Below, piece after piece: positions 8,035 to 15,499 of a DNA stretch of 64,000 nucleotides. The notes beneath the pieces were generated by a model. The model ran no database searches, was not told where the DNA came from, and saw nothing but the letters and a program-made list of their open reading frames with translations. Source of the stretch: CAYWKU01 sp964459325 (GTDB lineage Bacteria > RBG-13-61-14 > CAYWKU01); contig CAYWKU010000013.1 of NCBI GenBank assembly GCA_964459325.1, positions 26,464 to 90,463 of the forward strand. Direction: 5' to 3'. The first letter of the stretch is position 1, and each line of letters opens with the position of its first letter. Both the position numbers and the translations under genes were made by a program.

Positions 8035-9516
8035 CTAGTGTTGAACGGCCGATTCCAGTATCAGCCTTTGCACTTCCTCCACCGATGAATGATAGCCTGC
8101 GAAATCGTTGAACATCATGCTGAACACCAGCATTTTACCCTTTTTTGTGGGCATAAACCCGCTCAGCGAGTTGACCCCCATGAGGTGGCCGGTTTTGGCC
8201 CTCAATTTGCCTTTTAACGGCGAGTCCAGGAACCTTTTTTCCAGGGTGCCGTCAATGCCGGCGACGGAAAGACCGGCGGCAAACTCCGGCCAGAGGTTGG
8301 GGTTGCGATACATCGCAAGCAGCACCCGGTTGATTACGGAAGGGGTCAGCTTGTTGTCGCGGGCAAGGCCGCTTCCGTCCACCATGATGTAGCTTTCCGG
8401 TTTTATATCCAGTCCTTCGAGATATTTCTCCACCACCTTTATGCCGCAATCGGCGGTTGCGGAGTCGGTTTCGGATGAGTCGTTTTCGGCGCACATGGTT
8501 TTGAGCACCTGCTCGGCGACGAAGTTGTTGCTGATTTTTCCCATCGACCAGATGATTTCCGATAGCGGCTCGGATTTCCGGATGGCTATCAGCTTCGCTT
8601 TTTTGGGTACTTCGCCCTTGGTTATTTCCCCGCCCACCTTGACTCCCCAGCTAGCCAGGTAGGCTTCGAAGCTGCCCGCGGTGTAAAGCGCGGGGTCCTT
8701 GATGGTGCGGCGGATGGTGGTGGTTTCGGAGTTTACGGGGATGGTTCCGACCACTTCGTAGGAGTTTACCCGCTCGGGGTTTTCCACGACCTTCAGGTTG
8801 CACCTGCCGTTACCGTTGACGGTGAGGGCCCGGTTGACCAGCCTCAGGTGCTTGTCCGGCGGCATGTAAAAAAGCTTCGGCGGCCTCCCCGCCCGGGAGG
8901 CGGGGTTGGCGGTTACGACGAAGGTGTTGAAGTTCAGGGAGAGGGCGCTTATGGGGGCATAATAGGCTTCCGGGCCTATGTTTCCCCATTCCTCGGAATG
9001 AAGGACGCCGTCGAAGTAGGTATCGTCCGCTATGATTTTGCCCCGTATTTGCTTGATGCCGGAATATGCCACGTCGCGGGCGAGTATCCACAAGCGCTCG
9101 TCGACAAGCGACGGGTCGCCGTAGCCTTTGAGGTAGAGGTCGCCTTTGAGCACACCCCTTTCAATATCGCCCTCGGCGTAAACTTCCGTAAGAAACCTGA
9201 AACTGCGACCGAGGCCGCTGAGCGCCGCGGCGCCGGTTACGAGCTTCATATTGCTGGCCGGGGTGAGGAGCTTGTCGGGGTTCTTGGAATATATGACCTT
9301 TCCCGACTCCGCCTCCCTTATTTCGACGCCGTAATTCGCGTTCTCCAGAGGGTCCACGGAAAGTAGGGTGTTGATGGTTCTTGCGAGTTTTATCGACGAG
9401 TCGGCCTGCTTCTTGGGTTGGCCGACCACAATGGAAACGGCCATCAATAAAAGCAGGATGCCCGGCAGTAATATTTTGTTTTTGTTACCTTTAATAACCT
9501 TTCGCCCCCGTTTCAC
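8035..9516 (-). CDS. dacB: D-alanyl-D-alanine carboxypeptidase/endopeptidase (PBP4, peptidase S13)
   Basis: A periplasmic low-molecular-mass penicillin-binding protein that trims or cleaves peptidoglycan cross-links. The three active-site motifs are present: SXXK as SNMK (Ser88), SXN as SNN (about residue 332) and KTG in AKTGHLMG (about residue 443). MVDGSGLARDNKLTP is typical of the S13 family. An N-terminal signal or anchor lies at residues about 14-32 (KILLPGILLLLMAVSIVVG). At 493 residues it fits the family with its inserted domains. The start is GTG with no good ribosome binding site, so the exact N-terminus is uncertain. The gene is divergent from the peptide ABC transporter genes. Confidence 0.93.
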   Translation of the reverse strand: MKRGRKVIKGNKNKILLPGILLLLMAVSIVVGQPKKQADSSIKLARTINTLLSVDPLENANYGVEIREAESGKVIYSKNPDKLLTPASNMKLVTGAAALSGLGRSFRFLTEVYAEGDIERGVLKGDLYLKGYGDPSLVDERLWILARDVAYSGIKQIRGKIIADDTYFDGVLHSEEWGNIGPEAYYAPISALSLNFNTFVVTANPASRAGRPPKLFYMPPDKHLRLVNRALTVNGNGRCNLKVVENPERVNSYEVVGTIPVNSETTTIRRTIKDPALYTAGSFEAYLASWGVKVGGEITKGEVPKKAKLIAIRKSEPLSEIIWSMGKISNNFVAEQVLKTMCAENDSSETDSATADCGIKVVEKYLEGLDIKPESYIMVDGSGLARDNKLTPSVINRVLLAMYRNPNLWPEFAAGLSVAGIDGTLEKRFLDSPLKGKLRAKTGHLMGVNSLSGFMPTKKGKMLVFSMMFNDFAGYHSSVEEVQRLILESAVQH

Positions 9517-9573
9517 ACGTTTGACACTGCTTACCTGGCTGGCTAATGTTAAACCGAATTTCAGTTAAATTCA

Positions 9574-11118
9574 ATGCTGGTGCGCAAGCTGATATACTGC
9601 CTGATGCTGGCTGTGGCCGTCGGCGGGGTGGGTTGCGAGAAGTCGTCAACCCCTGACGCTTCGGGGAATCGCCTTGTCGTAGGTCTCGAGGGCGATATCT
9701 CGAAACTCGACCCCCGGCTGGCCACCGACGCTTACTCCGTCCGAATCATAGGGATTATTTACTCCAGCTTACTCAAACTCGACCCCGCCGGCAAACCTTA
9801 CGGCGACTTGGCGAAGAGCTGGGAGCAGCCGGCTCCTGTAAGTTACCGGTTTCAATTGAGGGAAGGGGTCAGGTTCCACGACGGCAGCCGCCTGACGTGC
9901 GAGGACGTAAAATACACCTATGACCTCATCCGGGCGGAGGATTCGGAATCGCCTTATAAGGCCGGGTTCCGCAAGATTGAAAAAATTACCTGCGTGGATG
10001 AGCACAACCTCGAAATAAAGCTGTCCCGCCCCTTTGCGCCGTTTGCGGTCAACCTCACAATGGGCATTCTCCCAAAGGGCGTGGACCCGGAAAGACACCT
10101 CGAAAACCCGGTTGGGTCGGGGCCGTTCATGTTCTACGAATGGAAACGCGGCGACAGAATCATCCTGCGCCGATTCGAGGATTACTTCGGCGATAAGGCC
10201 AAAATCGAGGAAGTGGTGTTCCGGGTGTTGAAAAACGGCGTCACCCGGGTGCTGGAACTTCAAAAGGGCGGGGTGGATGCACTTCAGAACTCGGTGCCGC
10301 CCAAGGCCCTGAATATGCTCAGGAAAAACAAGAATATCGTAGTGCAGCGGCAACCCGGTATCAATTACAACTACATCGGCTTCAACCTCGAACATCCCGC
10401 CCTGGGCAAGGAGAAGGTGAGGGAGGCCATCGCCCACGCCGTCGACCGCGATGCAATCATCAAGTACCTGTGGCGGGGAGCGGCCCGCCCTGCGAAAAGC
10501 CTCCTTTCGCCCCGTCATTGGGCTTACAACCCGGACGTCATCTCCTACGGTTACGACCCCGATAAGTCGAAAAAGCTGCTGGACGAGGCCGGTTTCCCCG
10601 ACCCCGACAGCTCCGGCCCAAAGATGAGGTTCAACCTGACCTTCAAAACCAGCACTTACCGGCTGCGCAAGCGCATAGCCGAAGTGATACGGAATCAACT
10701 GGAAAAAGTGGGTATCGGCGTGGACGTTCGCAGCTACGAATGGGGAACCTTTTACCGGGACGTCAAGAGCGGCAACTTCGAGATGTACACCCTGGCTTGG
10801 GTGGGAATTACCGAGCCGGACATCTATTGGGCCATCTTCCATTCCTCCAACATACCTCCGAATGGCACGGGTATGAACCGCAACCGCTATCGGAACGCCG
10901 AAATCGACCGCCTTACCGAGAGGGCAAGGAGAACCACCGACATCGAGGAGCGCAAAAAGCTTTACGCCCGGGTGCAGTACATCGCCTCGGACGAGCTGCC
11001 TTACGTCAGCCTTTACTATACCGACGACATCCTCGCCCGGTGGAATTACGTAAGAGGGTGGGAGATAAGGCCGGGCGGGGATTTCCTGTGCCTGCCGAAG
11101 GTGAGGATAGAGCGGTGA
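9574..11118 (+). CDS. ABC transporter substrate-binding lipoprotein, family 5 (peptide/nickel type)
   Basis: A 514-residue solute-binding protein of the DppA/OppA family, which captures peptides or similar ligands outside the inner membrane. The N-terminal signal ends in a lipobox (GGVGC, Cys22), so it is a lipoprotein. Family features include LVVGLEGDISKLDPR, the YRFQLREGVRFHDG signature, and VGSGPFMFYEW. It is the first gene of an operon: its stop overlaps the GTG start of the first permease by four bases (GTGA). The ligand cannot be told from sequence by eye. No ATP-binding subunits are encoded downstream. Confidence 0.93.
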   Translation: MLVRKLIYCLMLAVAVGGVGCEKSSTPDASGNRLVVGLEGDISKLDPRLATDAYSVRIIGIIYSSLLKLDPAGKPYGDLAKSWEQPAPVSYRFQLREGVRFHDGSRLTCEDVKYTYDLIRAEDSESPYKAGFRKIEKITCVDEHNLEIKLSRPFAPFAVNLTMGILPKGVDPERHLENPVGSGPFMFYEWKRGDRIILRRFEDYFGDKAKIEEVVFRVLKNGVTRVLELQKGGVDALQNSVPPKALNMLRKNKNIVVQRQPGINYNYIGFNLEHPALGKEKVREAIAHAVDRDAIIKYLWRGAARPAKSLLSPRHWAYNPDVISYGYDPDKSKKLLDEAGFPDPDSSGPKMRFNLTFKTSTYRLRKRIAEVIRNQLEKVGIGVDVRSYEWGTFYRDVKSGNFEMYTLAWVGITEPDIYWAIFHSSNIPPNGTGMNRNRYRNAEIDRLTERARRTTDIEERKKLYARVQYIASDELPYVSLYYTDDILARWNYVRGWEIRPGGDFLCLPKVRIER

Positions 11119-12044
11119 AGGGCTGGGTAGTCAGGCGAATACTGCTGCTCATCCCGGTGATGCTCGGCGTGGTAACTCTGGTTTTCGGTTTCCTGCGCAT
11201 GGCGCCGGGCGACCCGGTGGAGATAATGCTGGGTGAGCAAGCTCGGGCGGCGGATGTCGAGGCCATGCGCAAGGACCTGGGGTTGGAAGGGCCGGTGCAC
11301 GAGCAGTACCTGGACTTTCTGGGGGGACTGGTTCGGGGCGACCTCGGTGAAAGCTTTTCCTTCGGCGACCCGGTAACCAAGGTCGTCCTGGAAAGGTATC
11401 CCGCCACCATCGAGCTTGCGGTGGCGGCGATGCTGGTAGCCCTGCTTATGGCGTTTCCGCTGGGAGTGGTGGCGGCGGTAAAGCCCAACACGCCGGTGGA
11501 TACGGCGGCGGGGGCGTTTTCGCTGCTTGGTGTCAGTATGCCCAACTTCTGGCTGGGGCCGCTGCTGATAATAGTGTTCAGCATAAAGCTGGGGCTTACC
11601 CCCGTGTCGGGCAGCGGAACCCCGGCGCACCTGATACTACCCGCGATTACCCTGGGAACGGCCATGGCGGGCATTCTGGCCCGGTTGATACGGAGCGGAT
11701 TGCTGGAGGTGAGCGGCGCTCCTTACATCCGGGCTGCAAAGGCCAAGGGGGCAAGCTCCCGGAGGATAATCTGGGTGCATTCCATGCGAAACGCCCTCCT
11801 TCCCGTGGTAACGGTGATGGGGCTGCAGTTCGGGGCGCTGCTGGGAGGGGCGGTAATCACCGAGACAATATTCTCCTGGCCGGGAGTGGGCCTGCTTCTT
11901 ATAGAAGCCATCCGTGCCCGCGATTATCCGCTTGTGCAGGGGTGCGTGCTGGCTATAGCGATAACTTATGTAGTAGTGAATTTGCTGACCGACATGACCT
12001 ACGGCCTCATAGACCCCAGAATCCGATACGGGGAGAAACGATGA
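11115..12044 (+). CDS. ABC transporter permease, DppB/OppB type
   Basis: A 309-residue inner-membrane permease with about six transmembrane segments, beginning VKGWVVRRILLLIPVMLGVV and containing FLRMAPGDPVEIMLGEQA, the typical DppB N-terminus. The EAA loop is RAAKAKGASSRRIIWVHSMRNALLP. I chose the GTG at 11115 because it overlaps the stop of the upstream binding-protein gene (GTGA) and because residues encoded further upstream in this frame are only the shadow of that gene. The stop overlaps the start of the next permease (ATGA). Three tightly coupled genes therefore form one transcript. Confidence 0.93.
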   Translation: MKGWVVRRILLLIPVMLGVVTLVFGFLRMAPGDPVEIMLGEQARAADVEAMRKDLGLEGPVHEQYLDFLGGLVRGDLGESFSFGDPVTKVVLERYPATIELAVAAMLVALLMAFPLGVVAAVKPNTPVDTAAGAFSLLGVSMPNFWLGPLLIIVFSIKLGLTPVSGSGTPAHLILPAITLGTAMAGILARLIRSGLLEVSGAPYIRAAKAKGASSRRIIWVHSMRNALLPVVTVMGLQFGALLGGAVITETIFSWPGVGLLLIEAIRARDYPLVQGCVLAIAITYVVVNLLTDMTYGLIDPRIRYGEKR

Positions 12045-12856
12045 GCGGCTCGAAGGGCAGAATGAGGCTGGGCCTGGTCATCATACTGGGCATGGTCGCG
12101 GCGGCAGCGCTTGCGCCGTGGATAGCCCCGTACGGGTTCGAGGCGATGGATTTGCCGGGTAACCTGACCGGCCCGAGCCTGTCTCACTGGTTGGGTCAGG
12201 ATGAGCTGGGCCGGGACATCCTTTCCCGTATACTTTACGGCGCCCGCACCTCACTGGCGGTGGCGTTGATGGCGGTGGGGGTGAGCGTGGTGGCCGGGGT
12301 GATAATGGGGGCGGTTGCCGGATATATGGGAGGGGTTGTCGACGCCCTCATAATGCGCGTGGTGGACATATTGCTCGCCTTCCCGGGGATACTGCTGGCG
12401 ATAGCGTTGACCGCCGTACTCGGCCCGAGCTTTTTCAACGTGGTGTTCGCCCTGAGCGTTATGGGGTGGGTCGGTTTTGCGAGGCTGGTAAGGGGGCAGG
12501 TATTGAGCGAGCGGGAGCGGGATTATGTGAAGGCCGTGGAAGCGCTGGGGGCGGGAAAAGTTCGCGTCATAATGAGGCACGTGGTGCCGAACGTGCTGGC
12601 GCCGGTGATGGTGCAGGCGACTTTCGCCCTCGGCACCGCCATACTGGCGGAGTCTTCTCTGAGCTTTCTGGGGCTGGGGGTGCAGGGTTATCCGAGCTGG
12701 GGCGCCATGCTGGACAGCGGTACAGGGTTTCTGCTGACGGCGCCGCACATTTCCACCTTCCCCGGTCTGGCGATACTGATAACCGTGATGGGCTTTAACT
12801 TTCTGGGAGACGGCCTGCGCGACCGCCTGGACCCGACGAGGAAAAGGTCGGGCTAG
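12041..12856 (+). CDS. ABC transporter permease, DppC/OppC type
   Basis: A 271-residue partner permease. It starts MSGSKGRMRLGLVIILGMVA at the ATG at 12041, which overlaps the stop of the DppB-type gene by four bases. Family landmarks are HWLGQDELGRDILSRILYGARTSL, the EAA loop KAVEALGAGKVRVIMRHVVPNVLAPV, and SSLSFLGLGVQGYPSWG. About six transmembrane segments are visible. The operon ends here; the next genes are a hicBA pair on the other strand, so the DppD/DppF-like ATPases must be encoded elsewhere or shared with another system. Confidence 0.93.
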   Translation: MSGSKGRMRLGLVIILGMVAAAALAPWIAPYGFEAMDLPGNLTGPSLSHWLGQDELGRDILSRILYGARTSLAVALMAVGVSVVAGVIMGAVAGYMGGVVDALIMRVVDILLAFPGILLAIALTAVLGPSFFNVVFALSVMGWVGFARLVRGQVLSERERDYVKAVEALGAGKVRVIMRHVVPNVLAPVMVQATFALGTAILAESSLSFLGLGVQGYPSWGAMLDSGTGFLLTAPHISTFPGLAILITVMGFNFLGDGLRDRLDPTRKRSG

Positions 12857-12933
12857 GGCTGCTGCTCGGGCGCACGCCGTGCGTCCCCACGAATCAAGCT
12901 ACGGGTTGCCATTCATGATGCTGCATACATTTT

Positions 12934-13161
12934 TCATTTTCCTATCAAATTCAGGAATTCATCCCTGGTTAGTCCCGCTTGCTTAAGGATGTGCATCAGG
13001 GTGCCCTTTTTTATGGATGAATGTCTCGGAATTATAGCCGTTGCTTGTGTATCGGGATGATAATAAACGAGATGGCTTCCTTTCTGTCGGTCGAAAACAA
13101 AGCCGGATTTTTCAATTGCTTTTACCGCGTCCTTCCAGGAAATATCCGGAAGTCTGGTCAC
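12934..13161 (-). CDS. hicA: HicA-type mRNA interferase toxin
   Basis: A 75-residue protein of the HicA/YcfA family. It has a double-stranded RNA-binding-like fold with the catalytic histidine in GSHLVY (His30), followed by IPRHSSIKKGTLMHILKQAGL, which is diagnostic. HicA toxins cleave mRNA and are neutralised by HicB. The start overlaps the end of the upstream hicB gene by four bases (ATGA), so the order is antitoxin then toxin. The pair is on the minus strand, convergent with the ABC operon. Function is inferred from the family. Confidence 0.93.
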   Translation of the reverse strand: MTRLPDISWKDAVKAIEKSGFVFDRQKGSHLVYYHPDTQATAIIPRHSSIKKGTLMHILKQAGLTRDEFLNLIGK

Positions 13162-13361
13162 ACGCCAACCTCACACTCTTTGACGGAGGGAATTGAGACC
13201 CCTCGGGATTTAATGCTTTCCAGGTAAGCTTCAATAGCTTCCTTTATGTTTTCCAGGGCTTCCTTTTCGGTTTCGCCCTGAGAAACACATCCCGGCAATA
13301 AGGGGACGTAAACGGTGTAACCGCCTTCTTCCTGAGCTTCCAGAATTACTTTATAATTCAT
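13158..13361 (-). CDS. hicB: HicB-type antitoxin
   Basis: A 67-residue protein with the partial RNase H-like HicB fold: MNYKVILEAQEEGGYTVYVP, then LPGCVSQGETEKEALENIKEAIEAYLE. It lacks a C-terminal DNA-binding domain, so autorepression by this protein alone is uncertain. AGGAGG stands 8 bases before the ATG at 13361, the best ribosome binding site in this neighbourhood. The toxin gene follows with a four-base overlap. Confidence 0.93.
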   Translation of the reverse strand: MNYKVILEAQEEGGYTVYVPLLPGCVSQGETEKEALENIKEAIEAYLESIKSRGVSIPSVKECEVGV

Positions 13362-13426
13362 CTTTTTTATCCTCCTGTATTTTATTTATGATATCTTTAG
13401 TAATTGAGATGTCAACGCTTGATTTT

Positions 13427-14071
13427 TCAACGGCGCCGTTTGGCGCTTTTTAAATATATGGCGCGGTATGTCCCAGATTTCAGTTCGTTTATAAGTTCGG
13501 CCTCGGTACGGAATGAGTTGTCGAAGACCGTCATGGCCGCCCCCAGCTCCCTTTCGTAATGAGCATCGGAGCCGCCGGCGCCCCAAACTCCCAGCTCCTT
13601 CATCCACCTTTCGGCCTGGTCGTTTTCGTCGGAAGTGCTGCCGCCGTTGAGGTGCTCGATGGCGCGGATGCCGTCCAGCGCTTTCAATGCTATACCCGCT
13701 CCCAGCATGGGGCGCGAGGGGTGAGCGGGCACGGGAAAGCCGCCTGTTTCGTAAGCCGCCCTCACCACTTCTTCCCCTTTCGTCCTGTTTTCCATGTCCA
13801 CGCGCCGGGCGAACTCGGGCGTTACTCCATAGACCAGGATGTGCCCGAAATCGGTTTCCACTTCGACGCCCTGCAGGATGACCAGCCCCGTTTTCGCGGA
13901 CAGGTTGGCAAGCTCGGAGTTGCGCTCGGATGCCCAGTAGCGGTGCTCTGTGATGACAAAGCCGTCGATGTCGTACTTTTCTCTCAGCCGCAGCGCCCGC
14001 TCCGCGTAATCGGCGGCGGTGGGCTTTGCGTCTCCCGAAAGGCGGGTATGGACGTGAAGGTCAAGGTTCAT
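13427..14071 (-). CDS. PHP-domain phosphoesterase family protein
   Basis: A metal-dependent phosphoesterase of the PHP family, about 214 residues. The first metal motif is DLHVHTRLSG (His6, His8), the second DGFVITEH, then GVEVETDFGHILVYG, and a late GGSDAHYERELG. The substrate is not predictable; relatives include histidinol phosphatase and nucleotide 3',5'-phosphatases. A longer TTG-initiated version (14083) would begin inside a heptamer repeat; I prefer the ATG at 14071, although neither start has a clear ribosome binding site. It follows the CoA-transferase gene at a short distance and may be co-transcribed. Confidence 0.85.
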   Translation of the reverse strand: MNLDLHVHTRLSGDAKPTAADYAERALRLREKYDIDGFVITEHRYWASERNSELANLSAKTGLVILQGVEVETDFGHILVYGVTPEFARRVDMENRTKGEEVVRAAYETGGFPVPAHPSRPMLGAGIALKALDGIRAIEHLNGGSTSDENDQAERWMKELGVWGAGGSDAHYERELGAAMTVFDNSFRTEAELINELKSGTYRAIYLKSAKRRR

Positions 14072-14076
14072 TGGAA

Positions 14077-14104
14077 GTTTCAAGTTTCAAGTTTCAGGTT
14101 TCAG
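14077..14104. repeat. Tandem heptamer repeat, 4 units of GTTTCA(A/G)
   Basis: Four perfect or near-perfect seven-base units (GTTTCAA, GTTTCAA, GTTTCAG, GTTTCAG) span the junction of two genes. The last unit supplies the stop codon of the CoA-transferase gene. The array covers the translation initiation region of the PHP gene. Seven is not a multiple of three, so unit gain or loss would shift any frame reading through it. Confidence 0.85.
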
Positions 14105-15321
14105 GTTATAGCGCCGGATGAGCGGAGTTTCTCTATTTTTTCCTCCGAATATCCGAGGATGTTTTTGAGAATTTCCGCTGTATGCTCTCCGAGCAGAGGA
14201 GGGCGGAGGTAATTTTCGCCGGATACGTCTTTCATGCGCGTGAACGGCGTGTTTGCGGTTTTGAAAGTGCCGCCTCGTGCATGTTCGGTCTCCACAATCA
14301 TCCCTCTCTGTGATACCTGCTCCAGGGCCATTGTCTTGTCCACCGTAAGCACCGGGGCAGCCGGGACGTAATGCTCGGTAAAGGCTTTCATCCATTCATC
14401 GCTCGTGCGCTCGAGGGTGCGCCCACATATGAATTCGTCCACCGCCCGCCTGTTTTCCATGCGCTCCTCGCGCGTGGCGAAGCCGGGCTCGTCGGCCATC
14501 TCCGGCGCATCGAGTGCCCGGCACAGGTTGCGCCAGAAGCGGTCGTTGGTGGCGGCGATTACCATGTAATAGTCCTTAGTCGGATATGCCCCGTAGGGAA
14601 CGGCGGTCTGGTGGCCGCTGCCGATGGGCTCGGGGATAATGCCGCTGAGGAAGTAATATGCCGCCACGTAGGTCAACATCCCCACCTGCCCGTCGAGTAG
14701 TGACAGGTCAATCCATTCCCCCTTGCCGGTAGCGTCTCTCCTGCGAAGGGCGGCGAGTACGGAGATGACCGCGAACATCCCGCCCGCCAGGTCTCCTATG
14801 GGCAACCCCGCCCGGCAGGGCGGCCTTCCCGGCTCGCCGGTAATACTCATCCCCCCGCCCATCGCCTGCACCGCGACGTCAAATGCCGGCCAGTCACGCA
14901 GGGGGCCGTCGGCGCCGTAGCCGGATATGGAGCAGTAGACGATGTCGGGCTTGACGTTTTTCACGGTTTCGTAATCCACGCCCAGCCGTGCGGTTACTCC
15001 GGGTCGGAAGTTTTCTATCACCACATCGGAGGTTTTGGCCAGTTCGGTGAATATTTCACGGGCCGCATCTTGCTTGAAATCCAGCACGATGCTCTTCTTG
15101 TTGCGGTTGATGCTGAGGAAGTATCCCGAATCGCCGCCGTGTTTGTAATGCTCGGGAGTGGCGCCCAGGCCGGTTTCTCCCTTGCCGCGAGTACCGTCGC
15201 CTTCGTGTGGTTCTATTTTGATGACTTCGGCGCCCAAATCTCCCATTATCAGTGTGGCGTATGGCCCTGCCAGCACGCGGGTTAAGTCCAGCACCCGGAT
15301 TCCTTCCAGCGGCGGGGGCAT
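14101..15321 (-). CDS. Class III (CaiB/BaiF) CoA-transferase
   Basis: A 406-residue CoA-transferase of family III, which moves CoA between organic acids through an aspartyl thioester. The start PLEGIRVLDLTRVLAGPYAT and GDLGAEVIKIEPHEGDGTR are hallmarks. The catalytic aspartate is expected in LPIGDLAGG (Asp177), followed by the helix MFAVISVLAALRRRD. Length is normal. The acid substrate cannot be assigned. Upstream, a 54-codon ORF ends directly before its ATG (TGAATG). The C-terminus ends within the heptamer repeat. Confidence 0.93.
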   Translation of the reverse strand: MPPPLEGIRVLDLTRVLAGPYATLIMGDLGAEVIKIEPHEGDGTRGKGETGLGATPEHYKHGGDSGYFLSINRNKKSIVLDFKQDAAREIFTELAKTSDVVIENFRPGVTARLGVDYETVKNVKPDIVYCSISGYGADGPLRDWPAFDVAVQAMGGGMSITGEPGRPPCRAGLPIGDLAGGMFAVISVLAALRRRDATGKGEWIDLSLLDGQVGMLTYVAAYYFLSGIIPEPIGSGHQTAVPYGAYPTKDYYMVIAATNDRFWRNLCRALDAPEMADEPGFATREERMENRRAVDEFICGRTLERTSDEWMKAFTEHYVPAAPVLTVDKTMALEQVSQRGMIVETEHARGGTFKTANTPFTRMKDVSGENYLRPPLLGEHTAEILKNILGYSEEKIEKLRSSGAIT

Positions 15322-15486
15322 TCAATTTTCCTTCTTTTTCTTGCGGGGAATTATTTCGATGACCGTTTCGGTCCTGGCATTGTCCGCCGATTTCGTCTGG
15401 CGGGGTCTATTGCCGGACTTGTGGGGTGGTATTTGATTCTTTTTCGCCTTTTTTATCTGGCGCATTCTCTGGCGCTTGGAGTTCAT
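15322..15486 (-). CDS. Possible small, very basic 54-residue protein
   Basis: The minus strand from the ATG at 15486 reads 54 codons and stops immediately before the CoA-transferase ATG (TGAATG). The product begins MNSKRQRMRQIKKAKKNQIP and ends IIPRKKKKEN; about a third of its residues are Lys or Arg. It starts 13 bases after the stop of the large barrel gene. The ribosome binding site is weak. Position and coupling favour a real gene, but the low-complexity composition means it could be chance. I recognise no family. Confidence 0.4.
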   Translation of the reverse strand: MNSKRQRMRQIKKAKKNQIPPHKSGNRPRQTKSADNARTETVIEIIPRKKKKEN

Positions 15487-15499
15487 TTTCAATATTTCA

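Noticed and set aside
9769..10842. Minus-strand ORF of 357 codons
   Set aside because: Antisense to the substrate-binding lipoprotein gene, which has strong family signatures; product lacks any.
10740..11114. N-terminal extension of the DppB-type permease
   Set aside because: The extra 125 codons are the shadow of the binding-protein gene; the GTG at 11115 with a GTGA overlap and the conserved N-terminus define the start.
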